17,058 bases of DNA from Chitinophagaceae bacterium (GCA_947483345.1 CANKNL010000030.1:1-17058); one strand, 5' to 3'. Shown: positions 6,732 to 14,904, counted from the stretch's first letter. Numbers and translations are program-made. Notes: a model not told the origin generated them from the sequence alone.

Positions 6732-8174
6732 ATGTTTAACAAAAGAGTCAAGATCAAAACGCTATTATCAAGCGATAAGGCCAACTACGAAGCAACGGTT
6801 ATGGGATGGGTACGCAGTTTTAGAAATAACCAGTTTATTGCCCTTAATGATGGAAGTACAAATAATAATATACAGATTGTTGCGCCTTTAGGTATGTTTG
6901 ATGACGCCCTATTAAAACGCCTTACTACCGGTGCCTGTATTAAAGCAACCGGCGACGTGATCGCGTCTTTAGGCAAAGGACAAAAAGTTGAACTAAAAGC
7001 AACAACAATTGAGATATTGGGCGATAGCGATGCTGAAAAGTTTCCCTTACAACCCAAAAAACACAGTCTGGAGTTTTTAAGGGAAATTGCGCATCTGCGT
7101 TTTAGAACCAACACTTTCGGGTCGGTATTTCGTGTACGTCATGCACTGGCCTTTGCCATACATAAATTCTTTAATGATAAAGGATTCATATATCTGCACA
7201 CGCCCATCATTACGGCCAGTGATGCTGAGGGTGCAGGTGAAATGTTTAAAGTAACCACCTTGCCATTAGATGGAACAGCAGCAAAACATGAAGACGGGGC
7301 TATTAATTATGCAGCAGATTTTTTTGGACGCAGCACAAACCTCACAGTTAGCGGACAATTGGAAGGCGAGCTGGCAGCCATGGCCTTTAGCGATATTTAT
7401 ACTTTTGGGCCCACTTTTCGTGCAGAAAACAGCAATACCACTCGCCACCTGGCCGAGTTTTGGATGATTGAACCTGAGGTAGCCTTTAACGATCTGGAAG
7501 ATAATATGAACCTGGCAGAGGAATTTATCAAGTACTTGATCAAATATGCCATGGACAATAATAAAGACGACCTGGAATTTTTGGCACAGCGGCTGGAAGA
7601 AGAAGAAAAACAAAAACCACAAATTGAACGGAGTGAAATGGGCTTGTTGGAAAAATTAAATTTTGTAGTAGATAATGATTTTGAAAGGCTGACCTATACC
7701 GAAGCCATAGATATTTTAAAAGACAGTAATCATAATAAGAAAAAGAAATTTAAATATTTGATAGAGGGCTGGGGAACCGACCTGCAGAGTGAACACGAAA
7801 GATATTTAGTGGAGAAGCATTTTAAAAAACCGGTTATACTTACTGATTACCCCAAAGAAATAAAAAGTTTTTACATGCGCCAAAATGACGATGGTAAGAC
7901 GGTAGCGGCCATGGATATTTTAGCCCCCGGAATTGGCGAAATTGTTGGTGGCAGCCAGCGGGAAGAACGTATGGATAAACTGTTAGAACGCATGAAAGAA
8001 ATGCATATTCCTGCTGAAGAATTATGGTGGTACCTGGATACTAGAAAATTTGGTGCTTGTCCGCATGCCGGCTTTGGGCTTGGTTTTGAGCGGTTGGTAC
8101 AATTTGTAACCGGTATGGCAAATATCAGAGATGTGATTCCTTTTCCAAGATTTCCTAAGAGTGCAGAGTTTTAA
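6732..8174 (+). CDS. asnS: Asparaginyl-tRNA synthetase
   Basis: AsnRS charges tRNA-Asn with asparagine. The 480-residue protein begins with an OB-fold anticodon-binding domain (residues about 1-105, with VMGWVRSFRNNQFIALNDGS). The class II catalytic core follows: VRHALAFAIHKFFNDKGFIYLHTPIIT (motif 1 region), FRAENSNTTRHLAEFWMIEPE (motif 2, about 229-249), GIGEIVGGSQRE, and GFGLGFERLVQF (motif 3, from 447) ending in the MANIRDVIPFPR signature. The asparagine-type residues and the absence of the larger AspRS insertion distinguish it from AspRS. I chose the ATG at 6732 over 6639 because the extra 31 residues are hydrophobic, not conserved, and lie upstream of the likely promoter. The tRNA-Val gene follows on the same strand after a repeat-bearing spacer. 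Confidence 0.97.
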   Translation: MFNKRVKIKTLLSSDKANYEATVMGWVRSFRNNQFIALNDGSTNNNIQIVAPLGMFDDALLKRLTTGACIKATGDVIASLGKGQKVELKATTIEILGDSDAEKFPLQPKKHSLEFLREIAHLRFRTNTFGSVFRVRHALAFAIHKFFNDKGFIYLHTPIITASDAEGAGEMFKVTTLPLDGTAAKHEDGAINYAADFFGRSTNLTVSGQLEGELAAMAFSDIYTFGPTFRAENSNTTRHLAEFWMIEPEVAFNDLEDNMNLAEEFIKYLIKYAMDNNKDDLEFLAQRLEEEEKQKPQIERSEMGLLEKLNFVVDNDFERLTYTEAIDILKDSNHNKKKKFKYLIEGWGTDLQSEHERYLVEKHFKKPVILTDYPKEIKSFYMRQNDDGKTVAAMDILAPGIGEIVGGSQREERMDKLLERMKEMHIPAEELWWYLDTRKFGACPHAGFGLGFERLVQFVTGMANIRDVIPFPRFPKSAEF

Positions 8175-8183
8175 GTACGAAGT

Positions 8184-8268
8184 CAAAATTAAAAAGTAAA
8201 AATCGGGAGCTGGATATTATGAGTTACCCTTATTAATGAACCGCTCTATTTTTTACTTTTGAATTTTT
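8184..8268. repeat. AT-rich inverted repeat after asnS (includes copy 2 of the spacer repeat)
   Basis: CAAAATTAAAAAGTAAAAA (8184-8202) is the inverse of TTTTTACTTTTGAATTTTT (8250-8268) at 17 of 19 positions, with 47 bp between. The right arm is identical to 4772-4790. The structure could act as a terminator for asnS. The right arm carries TACTTTTG just upstream of the tRNA gene. Confidence 0.6.
8254..8261 (+). promoter_or_regulatory. Possible -7 box for tRNA-Val
   Basis: TACTTTTG fits TAnnTTTG and ends 23 bp before the tRNA gene, a plausible distance. No clear TTTG -33 box is present, and the same octamer comes with the spacer repeat, so it may be incidental. Confidence 0.35.
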
Positions 8269-8284
8269 ACTTTTTATTCACCCC

Positions 8285-8359
8285 GGGCTGTTAGCTCAGT
8301 TGGTTTAGAGCATCACGTCGACAACGTGAGGGTCGCCGGTTCGAGCCCGGCACCGCCCA
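8285..8359 (+). tRNA. tRNA-Val (anticodon GAC)
   Basis: The cloverleaf can be drawn in full. The D arm is GCTC/GAGC with GG in the loop, the anticodon stem TCACG/CGTGA (8313-8317 and 8325-8329), the variable loop GGGTC, and the T arm GCCGG/CCGGC with loop TTCGAGC. The anticodon GAC is at 8320-8322 and reads GTC/GTT valine codons. The discriminator is A8359 and CCA is not encoded. Two oddities appear. The acceptor stem GGGCTGT/ACCGCCC has one T-C mismatch (8289 with 8354), and the base before the anticodon (position 33) is C rather than the near-universal T. The gene may still function, but these merit a check. Confidence 0.88.
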
Positions 8360-8363
8360 CAGT

Positions 8364-8444
8364 AATAACGAACAAGGCAAAATAAAATGTTGAAGTAAAT
8401 CTGTCTGCTTCCTTATTCGGCATCATTTTCCCTTGTTTGTTATT
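8364..8444. terminator. Long inverted repeat between tRNA-Val and the GH18 gene (possible two-way terminator)
   Basis: AATAACGAACAAGGCAAAAT (8364-8383) pairs with ATTTTCCCTTGTTTGTTATT (8425-8444) at 18 of 20 positions across a 41-nt loop. It lies between convergent transcription units and reaches 5 bp into the GH18 gene. The arms are AT-rich at the ends, which would supply T-tracts in both directions. Confidence 0.5.
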
Positions 8445-9522
8445 TATTGAGCTGCCGTTCCATTTCCGCTACCAATCCTCCTTCCTTTAAATCCTGCAAC
8501 AGTTCCCAAAACATGATGCCGCCCAATTTTTTTCTGCGAATGTATTTTGATTTTGCTTTTATTGATCGCTTGTTATCAAACGTAGCAAACAAATTTTGTG
8601 ATCGATTGTATTGATAGGGCGCTTTAGCTTTTCGGTCCCAGTAATAAGTATAGCCCGAGCTATCACTAAAATAATTTTTAAACTCCCAATAAGATACCCC
8701 TCGTTTAAATTTACCGGGCTGGTACAACCCATGATTTATATCCGGCACCTGTTCCCAAACACGGGCATACATGGCAGCACCAATAATGAGTTTATCTGCC
8801 AGTACATTTTTATCAAGCAAGAGGTTTACACATTTGCCAACAGACTCTTGCCCAGGCCGGTAATCATGTAACAGTGTGTGATGGCCTGTTACAGTAGCAT
8901 AGCCCCCAACCAGATCGTAGGTCATCAGGTTTACAAAATCAACCAGCGGTATGACGGTATCCCAGTCAATTGATTGTTCAATATATTTTTCAAATCCGCC
9001 TGCTGCAAAAGTTAAAAGATAGTTGTTGCCCATCTCCTCCCGCAGCGTTTTTATCAGTTTAGTAAAATTATTTTTATCGGCTGAATCATATTTATGCCCC
9101 GGGAAGCCTTCAATGGCCGGGTATTCCCAATCCAGGTCCAAACCGTCAATGCCATACTGCTTAAAAAGTGCAACCGTTGTCTTTGCAAAAGTTTTCCGGT
9201 GCTCATCACTTGCAAAAAGGTCACTGCAAAACGAACAGCCGCTCCAGCCGCCCACAGACACCATGATCTTTAATTGTGGATGGCTTTTTTTTAAATCTAC
9301 CAGTTGCCTTAAACTGTTTTCCTGTTTTTCGTTATGACAGGTTAGCGTATCATTTTGTATTTTAAGAAAGCTGTAAATAATATGTGTTAATTTATTAACC
9401 GGCCATTGCTTTATGGCTTCTCCATTGCCGGTATAGTAGGCAATGATTTTATACTGTTGGTTTTGCTGAGCCGTAAGTGATAGAAAACAGAAAAGAAAAA
9501 AAGGAAAAATGATTTTTTTCAT
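8440..9522 (-). CDS. Secreted GH18 glycoside hydrolase (chitinase-like)
   Basis: GH18 enzymes cleave beta-1,4 bonds between N-acetylglucosamine units in chitin or in N-glycan cores, with help from the substrate acetamido group. The 360-residue protein starts with a signal peptide (MKKIIFPFFLFCFLSLTAQ). The catalytic signature DGLDLDWEYP gives Asp126, Asp129, Asp131 and the acid Glu133. MVSVGGWSG (about 87-95) is the SxGG strand, MTYDLVGGY (200-208) holds the conserved Tyr202, and MFWEL near the C terminus supplies the usual active-site Trp. There is one catalytic domain and no carbohydrate-binding module. The ATG at 9522 is chosen because the open frame upstream to 9615 would put 31 unrelated residues before the signal peptide. 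It diverges from the GH95 gene. Chitinase is the likeliest role; an endo-N-acetylglucosaminidase is the alternative. Confidence 0.93.
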   Translation of the reverse strand: MKKIIFPFFLFCFLSLTAQQNQQYKIIAYYTGNGEAIKQWPVNKLTHIIYSFLKIQNDTLTCHNEKQENSLRQLVDLKKSHPQLKIMVSVGGWSGCSFCSDLFASDEHRKTFAKTTVALFKQYGIDGLDLDWEYPAIEGFPGHKYDSADKNNFTKLIKTLREEMGNNYLLTFAAGGFEKYIEQSIDWDTVIPLVDFVNLMTYDLVGGYATVTGHHTLLHDYRPGQESVGKCVNLLLDKNVLADKLIIGAAMYARVWEQVPDINHGLYQPGKFKRGVSYWEFKNYFSDSSGYTYYWDRKAKAPYQYNRSQNLFATFDNKRSIKAKSKYIRRKKLGGIMFWELLQDLKEGGLVAEMERQLNK

Positions 9523-9708
9523 AGGAGAAAGGTAGAAAATTTTTGAGTTAATAAATTGTATTTTCAAATGCGTCGTATTATCAGTGTCAACAATAAAGGA
9601 ATCTGTTAACAACAAAATATTTATTACTTTTAAATAAGTAAATCATTCTGTTCAGTCTTCCGCTCCCGCTATTGCTATTGCCTTATTCTTTTAAAATGAC
9701 ATCTAATA

Positions 9709-12165
9709 ATGAAACGCTGTAAGTACATTTTACCGGTAATGTTGTTTTTTTTAACTGCTGAACTATTTGCACAGCAAAAAGAAATGCCGGATTTGATCAA
9801 TACGGGCAACTTTAATCCTGCAAGTTTATTGTGGTATACGTCTCCTGCAAAAAAATGGGACGAGGCGCTACCTGTTGGTAACGGCCGCCTGGGTGCCATG
9901 GTATTTGGAAAGCATAGCGAAGAACGTATTCAGTTAAATGAAGAAACGTATTGGTCTGGTGGGCCCTATTCAACAGTTGTAAAAGGCGGTTTTAAGGTGT
10001 TGCCCGACATACAAAAAAAAGTTTTTGAAGAAAAATATTTAGCTGCTCATAATTTATTCGGCCGCCATTTAATGGGCTACCCTGTAGAACAAATGAAATA
10101 CCAATGCCTGGCTAACCTGCATTTGTTTTTTAAGAACCAGGACAGTGTTACTGATTATAAAAGATGGCTTGACCTGGAGAGTGGCATTTCGGGTGTTTCC
10201 TATACCGCTGATGGAATACGTTACCGGCGTGAGGTATTTGCATCGGCTCCCGACCAGGTCATTGTTGTTCGTATGACTGCTGACAAACCGGGCCGCATTT
10301 CCTTTACCGCCAACCTGCGTGGAGAAAGAAACGATACGCATTCTAATTATGCAACAGATTATTTTAGAATGGACCCTTATGGCAGCGACGGCTTAATCCT
10401 CACCGGCAAATCGGCCGACTACATGGGTGTAGAAGGAAAATTGAAATATGAAGCCAGAATAAAAGCCATACCGGAAGGTGGTAGCATGAAGACAGATGAT
10501 GTGAACCTCATCATTGAAAACGCAAATTCGGTAACGATCTATTTTGCTGCAGCCACCAATTTTGTGAATTACAAAGACGTCAGTGCTGATCAACATCAAC
10601 GCGTAAACGATTATTTTAAAGCCATTGAAAATAAAACTTACAACAGTATGCTTACAGCTGCTGTAGCTGATTATAAAAAATATTTTGACCGGGTATCGCT
10701 GCAATTACCCAAATCCAAAAATTCTTTTTTGCCAACCCCCGAACGAATTAAAAAAATACAGACCGAGCCCGATCCTTCAATGGCTGCATTGAGTTACCAA
10801 TTTGGCAGGTACCTCATGATCGGTTCATCCAGGCCCGGTACCGAACCTGCCAACCTGCAGGGTATCTGGAACGACAATATGAATCCGGCCTGGGATTCGA
10901 AATATACCACCAACATCAATACCGAAATGAATTATTGGCCGGTGGAGAGTGGAAACCTTTCGGAATGTGCCGAACCCTTGTTTAGGATGATAAAAGAATT
11001 AACCGATCAGGGTGCGCAGGTTGCCCGTGAACATTATGGTGCAAAAGGATGGGTGTTTCATCAGAATACCGATATATGGCGGGTTGCAGCACCGATGGAC
11101 GGCCCCACCTGGGGGACATTTACAGTAGGCGGGGCTTGGCTATGCACCCACATATGGGAACATTATCAATATACAATGGATAAAGACTTTTTACAAAAAA
11201 CATATCCATTGATGGAAGGCTCGGTTCAGTTCTTTATGGATTTTTTAGTGCCGCATCCTAATGGAAAATGGCTGGTCACCAATCCTTCTACATCTCCCGA
11301 AAACTTTCCGGATGGCGGTGGTAACAAACCCTATTTTGATGAAGTAACCGCAGGATTCCGCGAAGGCACCACCATTTGTGCAGGCTCTTCTATCGATATG
11401 CAGATTTTGTTTGACCTCTTTGGTTATTATATTGAAGCGGCAAAAATTTTAGGAAAAGAAGACACATTTGTTCAACAGGTTAAAACCGCCAGAGAAAAAT
11501 TAGTGCCACCACAAATTGGTAAAGACGGTTCCTTGCAGGAATGGGCCGATGACTGGAAATCGCTGGAAAAAAATCATCGGCACTTTTCACATATGTATGG
11601 GTTGTACCCCGGCAAAGTATTGTATGAAAAAAGAACCCCGGCATTGATTGAAGCGTATAAAAAAGTGTTGGAAGAAAGGGGAGATGCTTCCACCGGTTTT
11701 TCAAGAGCCTGGAAAATGGCTTTATGGGCAAGGCTGGGAGATGGTAACCGCTCTAATAAAATTTATAAAGGATATCTTAAGGAACAGAGTTGTACATCTT
11801 TGTTTGCCTTATGCGGTAAATCTTTACAGGTTGATGGCAGCTTTGGCGTTACAGCTGCCGTTACAGAAATGTTGATGCAATCGCATGATGGGTTTATAAA
11901 ATTATTACCTGCTTTACCTGATGAATGGACTGATGGCGAATTTAAAGGCCTTTGTGCCAGAGGAGGCTTTGAATTGGATTTTATTTGGAAAAATAAAACG
12001 GTAACGCAATTTAAAGTATTATCGAAAGCGGGGGAAGATTGCAAAATTGAATTTAAACCAGATATGAAGATCAGCAGCAATGGTAAAAATGTTATCTTTA
12101 AAAAACGACCTGGTGGTATTGTTGAGTTTAAAACAGAGAAAGGCTCCGTTTATCTAATTAAATAA
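9709..12165 (+). CDS. Secreted GH95 alpha-L-fucosidase-like glycoside hydrolase
   Basis: GH95 enzymes remove terminal fucose (some remove galactose) with inversion. The 818-residue protein has a signal peptide (MKRCKYILPVMLFFLTAELFAQQ). The GH95 N-terminal beta-domain begins LWYTSPAKKWDEALPVGNGR and continues with LGAMVFG and QLNEETYWSGGP. The helical catalytic barrel follows: GIWNDNMNPAWDSKYTTNIN, then TEMNYWPVE, placing Asn402 and Asn404 where the catalytic asparagines of Bifidobacterium AfcA are, LQEWADDW with acid Glu611, and VDGSFGVTAAVTEML with Asp709. A C-terminal beta-domain ends the protein. All expected catalytic residues are present. It stands divergent to the GH18 gene with a 186-bp spacer. 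There is no SusC/SusD pair, so this is not a typical polysaccharide-utilisation locus. Fucose against galactose specificity is not certain from the sequence. Confidence 0.94.
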   Translation: MKRCKYILPVMLFFLTAELFAQQKEMPDLINTGNFNPASLLWYTSPAKKWDEALPVGNGRLGAMVFGKHSEERIQLNEETYWSGGPYSTVVKGGFKVLPDIQKKVFEEKYLAAHNLFGRHLMGYPVEQMKYQCLANLHLFFKNQDSVTDYKRWLDLESGISGVSYTADGIRYRREVFASAPDQVIVVRMTADKPGRISFTANLRGERNDTHSNYATDYFRMDPYGSDGLILTGKSADYMGVEGKLKYEARIKAIPEGGSMKTDDVNLIIENANSVTIYFAAATNFVNYKDVSADQHQRVNDYFKAIENKTYNSMLTAAVADYKKYFDRVSLQLPKSKNSFLPTPERIKKIQTEPDPSMAALSYQFGRYLMIGSSRPGTEPANLQGIWNDNMNPAWDSKYTTNINTEMNYWPVESGNLSECAEPLFRMIKELTDQGAQVAREHYGAKGWVFHQNTDIWRVAAPMDGPTWGTFTVGGAWLCTHIWEHYQYTMDKDFLQKTYPLMEGSVQFFMDFLVPHPNGKWLVTNPSTSPENFPDGGGNKPYFDEVTAGFREGTTICAGSSIDMQILFDLFGYYIEAAKILGKEDTFVQQVKTAREKLVPPQIGKDGSLQEWADDWKSLEKNHRHFSHMYGLYPGKVLYEKRTPALIEAYKKVLEERGDASTGFSRAWKMALWARLGDGNRSNKIYKGYLKEQSCTSLFALCGKSLQVDGSFGVTAAVTEMLMQSHDGFIKLLPALPDEWTDGEFKGLCARGGFELDFIWKNKTVTQFKVLSKAGEDCKIEFKPDMKISSNGKNVIFKKRPGGIVEFKTEKGSVYLIK

Positions 12166-12172
12166 TGGTGCC

Positions 12173-12400
12173 TAACCCTGTTAGTGGATTTAATTTTTTA
12201 ATGCCTTGTACAGGCAAAAGATTGGTAGCCTAATTAAAGCCAACAACAAAAGTGCCGGAGGCAAGGCAGGTTTTTCCATTTTTGTGTCATGCCTACGGCA
12301 TTTATATTTATTATTGTTTGTTTTTCTACCAACCTGCCGGCAGGCAGGCAGGTATATCGTCCCTAACGGGACTAAACAAATAACTTCGCCAACAGGGTTA
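12173..12400. repeat. Composite inverted-repeat element
   Basis: Three pairs of inverted motifs are nested in order: TAACCCTGTT (12173-12182) with AACAGGGTTA (12391-12400), perfect; TTGGTAG (12222-12228) with CTACCAA (12326-12332), perfect; TGCCGGAGGCA (12253-12263) with TGCCTACGGCA (12290-12300), one mismatch. Each arm also has a small hairpin at the matching place: TGCCTTGTACAGGCA at 12202-12216 and GTCCCTAACGGGAC at 12359-12372. Spacings match on both sides (25 and 25 nt; 39 and 38 nt) if the GC-rich 20-mer at 12333-12352 is removed. It fills most of the spacer between the GH95 and S9 peptidase genes. I recall similar motifs in spacers of other Bacteroidota, but this is from memory. Confidence 0.7.
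12333..12352. repeat. GC-rich palindromic insertion CCTGCCGGCAGG plus two CAGG units
   Basis: The stretch is a perfect 12-bp palindrome (CCTGCCGGCAGG) followed by two CAGG units, in an otherwise AT-rich spacer. Removing it restores equal spacing between the arms of the surrounding inverted repeat, so it was probably inserted later or grew by slippage. Confidence 0.55.
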
Positions 12401-12432
12401 TAGCTACAATTTTAAAAAATAAAATCTACAAC

Positions 12433-14664
12433 ATGAATCGGTTAATTATTATCGGGTTAATTTTTATCGCCACCGTATTTTACAGCAGCAATAGCTTTGC
12501 TCAATTAAAAAAATTAACGCTCGAAGATATATACAGCAATAATGTATACCGGGTAAAAGGAGTTGGACAAATAAGGTGGATGAAAGACAATAAAGGTTAT
12601 TCCACACTGGAAAACAATGCAGAGTCAAAGGGTAATGACCTTGTAGCTTATGATGCTGAAAGCGGAGCAAGAAAGGTTTTGGTATATGCCAAACAACTGA
12701 TACCGGTGGGCATCAACAAACCTTTATCCATAGCCAATTATATTTGGAGCGACGATAACAGCAAACTATTGGTCTTTACCAATACCCGTAAAGTATGGCG
12801 TCAAAATTCAAGAGGCGATTATTGGGTGCTGAATCTTGCCAATGGCAAGCTGACACAACTGGGCAAGGGACTTGAAGAAGCTACACTCATGTTTGCTAAG
12901 TTCTCGCCCGATGGTGGCAGAGTGGCTTATGTAAGCAAGTTGAATATTTATGTAGAAGATATTGCAACTGGTGTAATTAATAAATTAACAAAAGATGGTG
13001 GAGACAATATCATTAACGGCACATTCGATTGGGTTTATGAAGAAGAACTGGGCGACCTGGATGGTTTTCGCTGGAGTCCTGATGGAAAAAATATTGCTTA
13101 CTGGCAATCAGATACAAAAGGGGTTGGCACATTTTACATGATCAACAATGTGGATTCCAATTACTCAAAACCAATTCCATTGCCTTATCCAAAAGTGGGT
13201 ACGGCAAATTCGGCGGTTAAAGTAGGTGTCATCTCTGCTACAGGCGGAAAAACAAAATGGTTTGCTGTTCCCGGCGATCCACGAAATAATTATTTAGCCA
13301 GGATGGAATATATACCCGGCTCAGATGACGTGATGATACAGCAATTGAACCGTTTACAAAATACCAATACCGTTTGGGTAGGCCACACAAAAACAATGGT
13401 GCTTAAAAATATTTTAACTGATAAAGACGATGCTTTTTTAGATATACATGATAATATTGAGTGGCTGGATAATACCAAATCATTTACCTGGACCAGCGAA
13501 AAAGATGGCTGGATGCATTTGTATAAAGTATCAAGAGATGGAAAAGAAATGAAACTCATCACCAAAGGAAATTTTGATGTGGTGAACATCAACTGCATTG
13601 ACCCTGTTGGTGGTTTTGTATATTATATTGCTTCGCCTGAGAATTTTACACAACGTTATTTATATCGCAGCAGATTGGATGGAAATGGCGAAGCAGAAAG
13701 GGTGTCTCCTACAGATATGGCAGGCCAACATAGTTACCAGATATCTGCCGATGCCAAATACGCCATTCACAGTTTTGAGAATGCGTCAACACCAAGGCGG
13801 ATCTCCCTGATCAATCTTAATACACACAAAGAAATAAAACTGCTGGAAGACAATGCCGTTTTAAAAGCAAAAATGAGCGAACTGGGTTTGCGTAACAAAA
13901 CATTTTTTAAAATAGATATTGGCGATGTGGTTTTGGATGCCTGGATGATAAAGCCCATTAATTTTGATCCTCAAAAAAAATACCCCTTGTTAATTCATGT
14001 ATATGGAGAGCCTGCCGGTTCTACCGTGCAGGACAACTGGAGCACGGGTGATAACCTCTGGCACCAATATCTCAGCAATCAATTAGATTATATTGTTGTG
14101 AGCATTGATAACCGTGGTACCCGTGTACCCCGTGGCCGTGATTTTAGAAAGTCTATTTACCGCCAGATCGGTTTACTGGCTGCCGATGACCAGGCTAAGG
14201 CTGCTAAAAAAATTGTTGCCACGTATTCATTTGTTGATGAAAAACGCATTGGTATATGGGGCTGGAGTGGTGGCGGACAAATGACCCTGCATTGTATGTT
14301 CCGCCATGCCGATGTTTATAAAACCGGTATCGCTGTTTCTTTTGTTGCACTACAAACTCTGTATGATAATATTTACCAGGAACGTTACATGGGTTTACCA
14401 AATGATAATGTTGCCGGCTATCGGGAGGGTTCTCCACTAACACATGCCGGTAAACTGGAGGGCAACCTCATGATCATTCATGGCACTGGCGATGATAATG
14501 TGCATTACCAGAATTTTGAAATGCTGGCCAATGAACTGATCAAAAACAACAAACTGTTTACCATGCTGTCTTACCCCATGCGGGATCATGGCATCAGCCA
14601 GGGGAAAAATACCACCCTGCATATGCGACGTAGTATGGAAAAATTCTGGAAGGATAATTTGTAG
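12433..14664 (+). CDS. Secreted dipeptidyl-peptidase IV-type S9 serine peptidase
   Basis: S9B enzymes release dipeptides from N termini, usually after Pro or Ala. The 743-residue protein has a signal peptide (start MNRLIIIGLIFIATVFYSSN, then SFAQ), the DPP-IV beta-propeller (about 60-480), and an alpha/beta-hydrolase domain (about 500-743). The propeller carries DWVYEEELGD (199-208), whose Glu204 and Glu205 correspond to the human DPP4 pair that holds the substrate amino terminus, so dipeptidase activity is well supported. The catalytic triad is Ser612 in GWSGGG (most relatives have GWSYGG), Asp687 in HGTGDDNVH and His719 in RDHGIS. It probably acts in the periplasm on peptides made by other proteases. 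The ATG at 12433 directly precedes the signal peptide. The spacer upstream is the composite repeat, and no clear promoter was found. Confidence 0.95.
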   Translation: MNRLIIIGLIFIATVFYSSNSFAQLKKLTLEDIYSNNVYRVKGVGQIRWMKDNKGYSTLENNAESKGNDLVAYDAESGARKVLVYAKQLIPVGINKPLSIANYIWSDDNSKLLVFTNTRKVWRQNSRGDYWVLNLANGKLTQLGKGLEEATLMFAKFSPDGGRVAYVSKLNIYVEDIATGVINKLTKDGGDNIINGTFDWVYEEELGDLDGFRWSPDGKNIAYWQSDTKGVGTFYMINNVDSNYSKPIPLPYPKVGTANSAVKVGVISATGGKTKWFAVPGDPRNNYLARMEYIPGSDDVMIQQLNRLQNTNTVWVGHTKTMVLKNILTDKDDAFLDIHDNIEWLDNTKSFTWTSEKDGWMHLYKVSRDGKEMKLITKGNFDVVNINCIDPVGGFVYYIASPENFTQRYLYRSRLDGNGEAERVSPTDMAGQHSYQISADAKYAIHSFENASTPRRISLINLNTHKEIKLLEDNAVLKAKMSELGLRNKTFFKIDIGDVVLDAWMIKPINFDPQKKYPLLIHVYGEPAGSTVQDNWSTGDNLWHQYLSNQLDYIVVSIDNRGTRVPRGRDFRKSIYRQIGLLAADDQAKAAKKIVATYSFVDEKRIGIWGWSGGGQMTLHCMFRHADVYKTGIAVSFVALQTLYDNIYQERYMGLPNDNVAGYREGSPLTHAGKLEGNLMIIHGTGDDNVHYQNFEMLANELIKNNKLFTMLSYPMRDHGISQGKNTTLHMRRSMEKFWKDNL

Positions 14665-14783
14665 TTTACAACTAAGAAGCATCCTGATAAATCAATCATG
14701 CAATGATAACCTGAGCCTTTTTTCGCCTAAGCGTAGACTTACAAATGCAGAAGTTACAGTAGTACAAAAGCTTAATCAGGGAA

Positions 14784-14832
14784 TAACCCCGAATCCGGGA
14801 TGTAATCGGATTCGGAGGCCCTTTTTGGGTTA
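14784..14832 (+). terminator. Stem-loop and T-run between the S9 peptidase and serine lyase genes
   Basis: CCGAATCC (14789-14796) pairs with GGATTCGG (14808-14815) around an 11-nt loop and is followed by AGGCCCTTTTT. An outer TAACCC (14784-14789) could also pair with GGGTTA (14827-14832). It is a likely terminator for the peptidase transcript, although it lies 125 bp after the stop. A leader structure of the next gene is possible. Confidence 0.5.
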
Positions 14833-14904
14833 CTTTTTTGGACAAGTAAAAAGTGACAATAAAAAAATCTTTTGTATCTTAACAAAGATTCCAAAACAGA
14901 AACC

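Noticed and set aside
9560..9580. Minus-strand TAATACGAC, matching the first nine bases of the T7 phage promoter.
   Set aside because: The rest of the promoter does not match and there is no phage context; it is a chance hit.
9523..9615. An N-terminal extension of the GH18 enzyme.
   Set aside because: It would bury a typical signal peptide that begins at the ATG at 9522.
12206..12403. A 65-codon open frame in the spacer before the S9 peptidase.
   Set aside because: It translates the composite inverted repeat and the CAGG palindrome; composition and content are not protein-like.
12166..12432. A possible CRISPR array or insertion-sequence remnant, suggested by repeated motifs.
   Set aside because: The repeats are inverted, not regularly spaced direct repeats with unique spacers, and no transposase residues or target duplications are visible.
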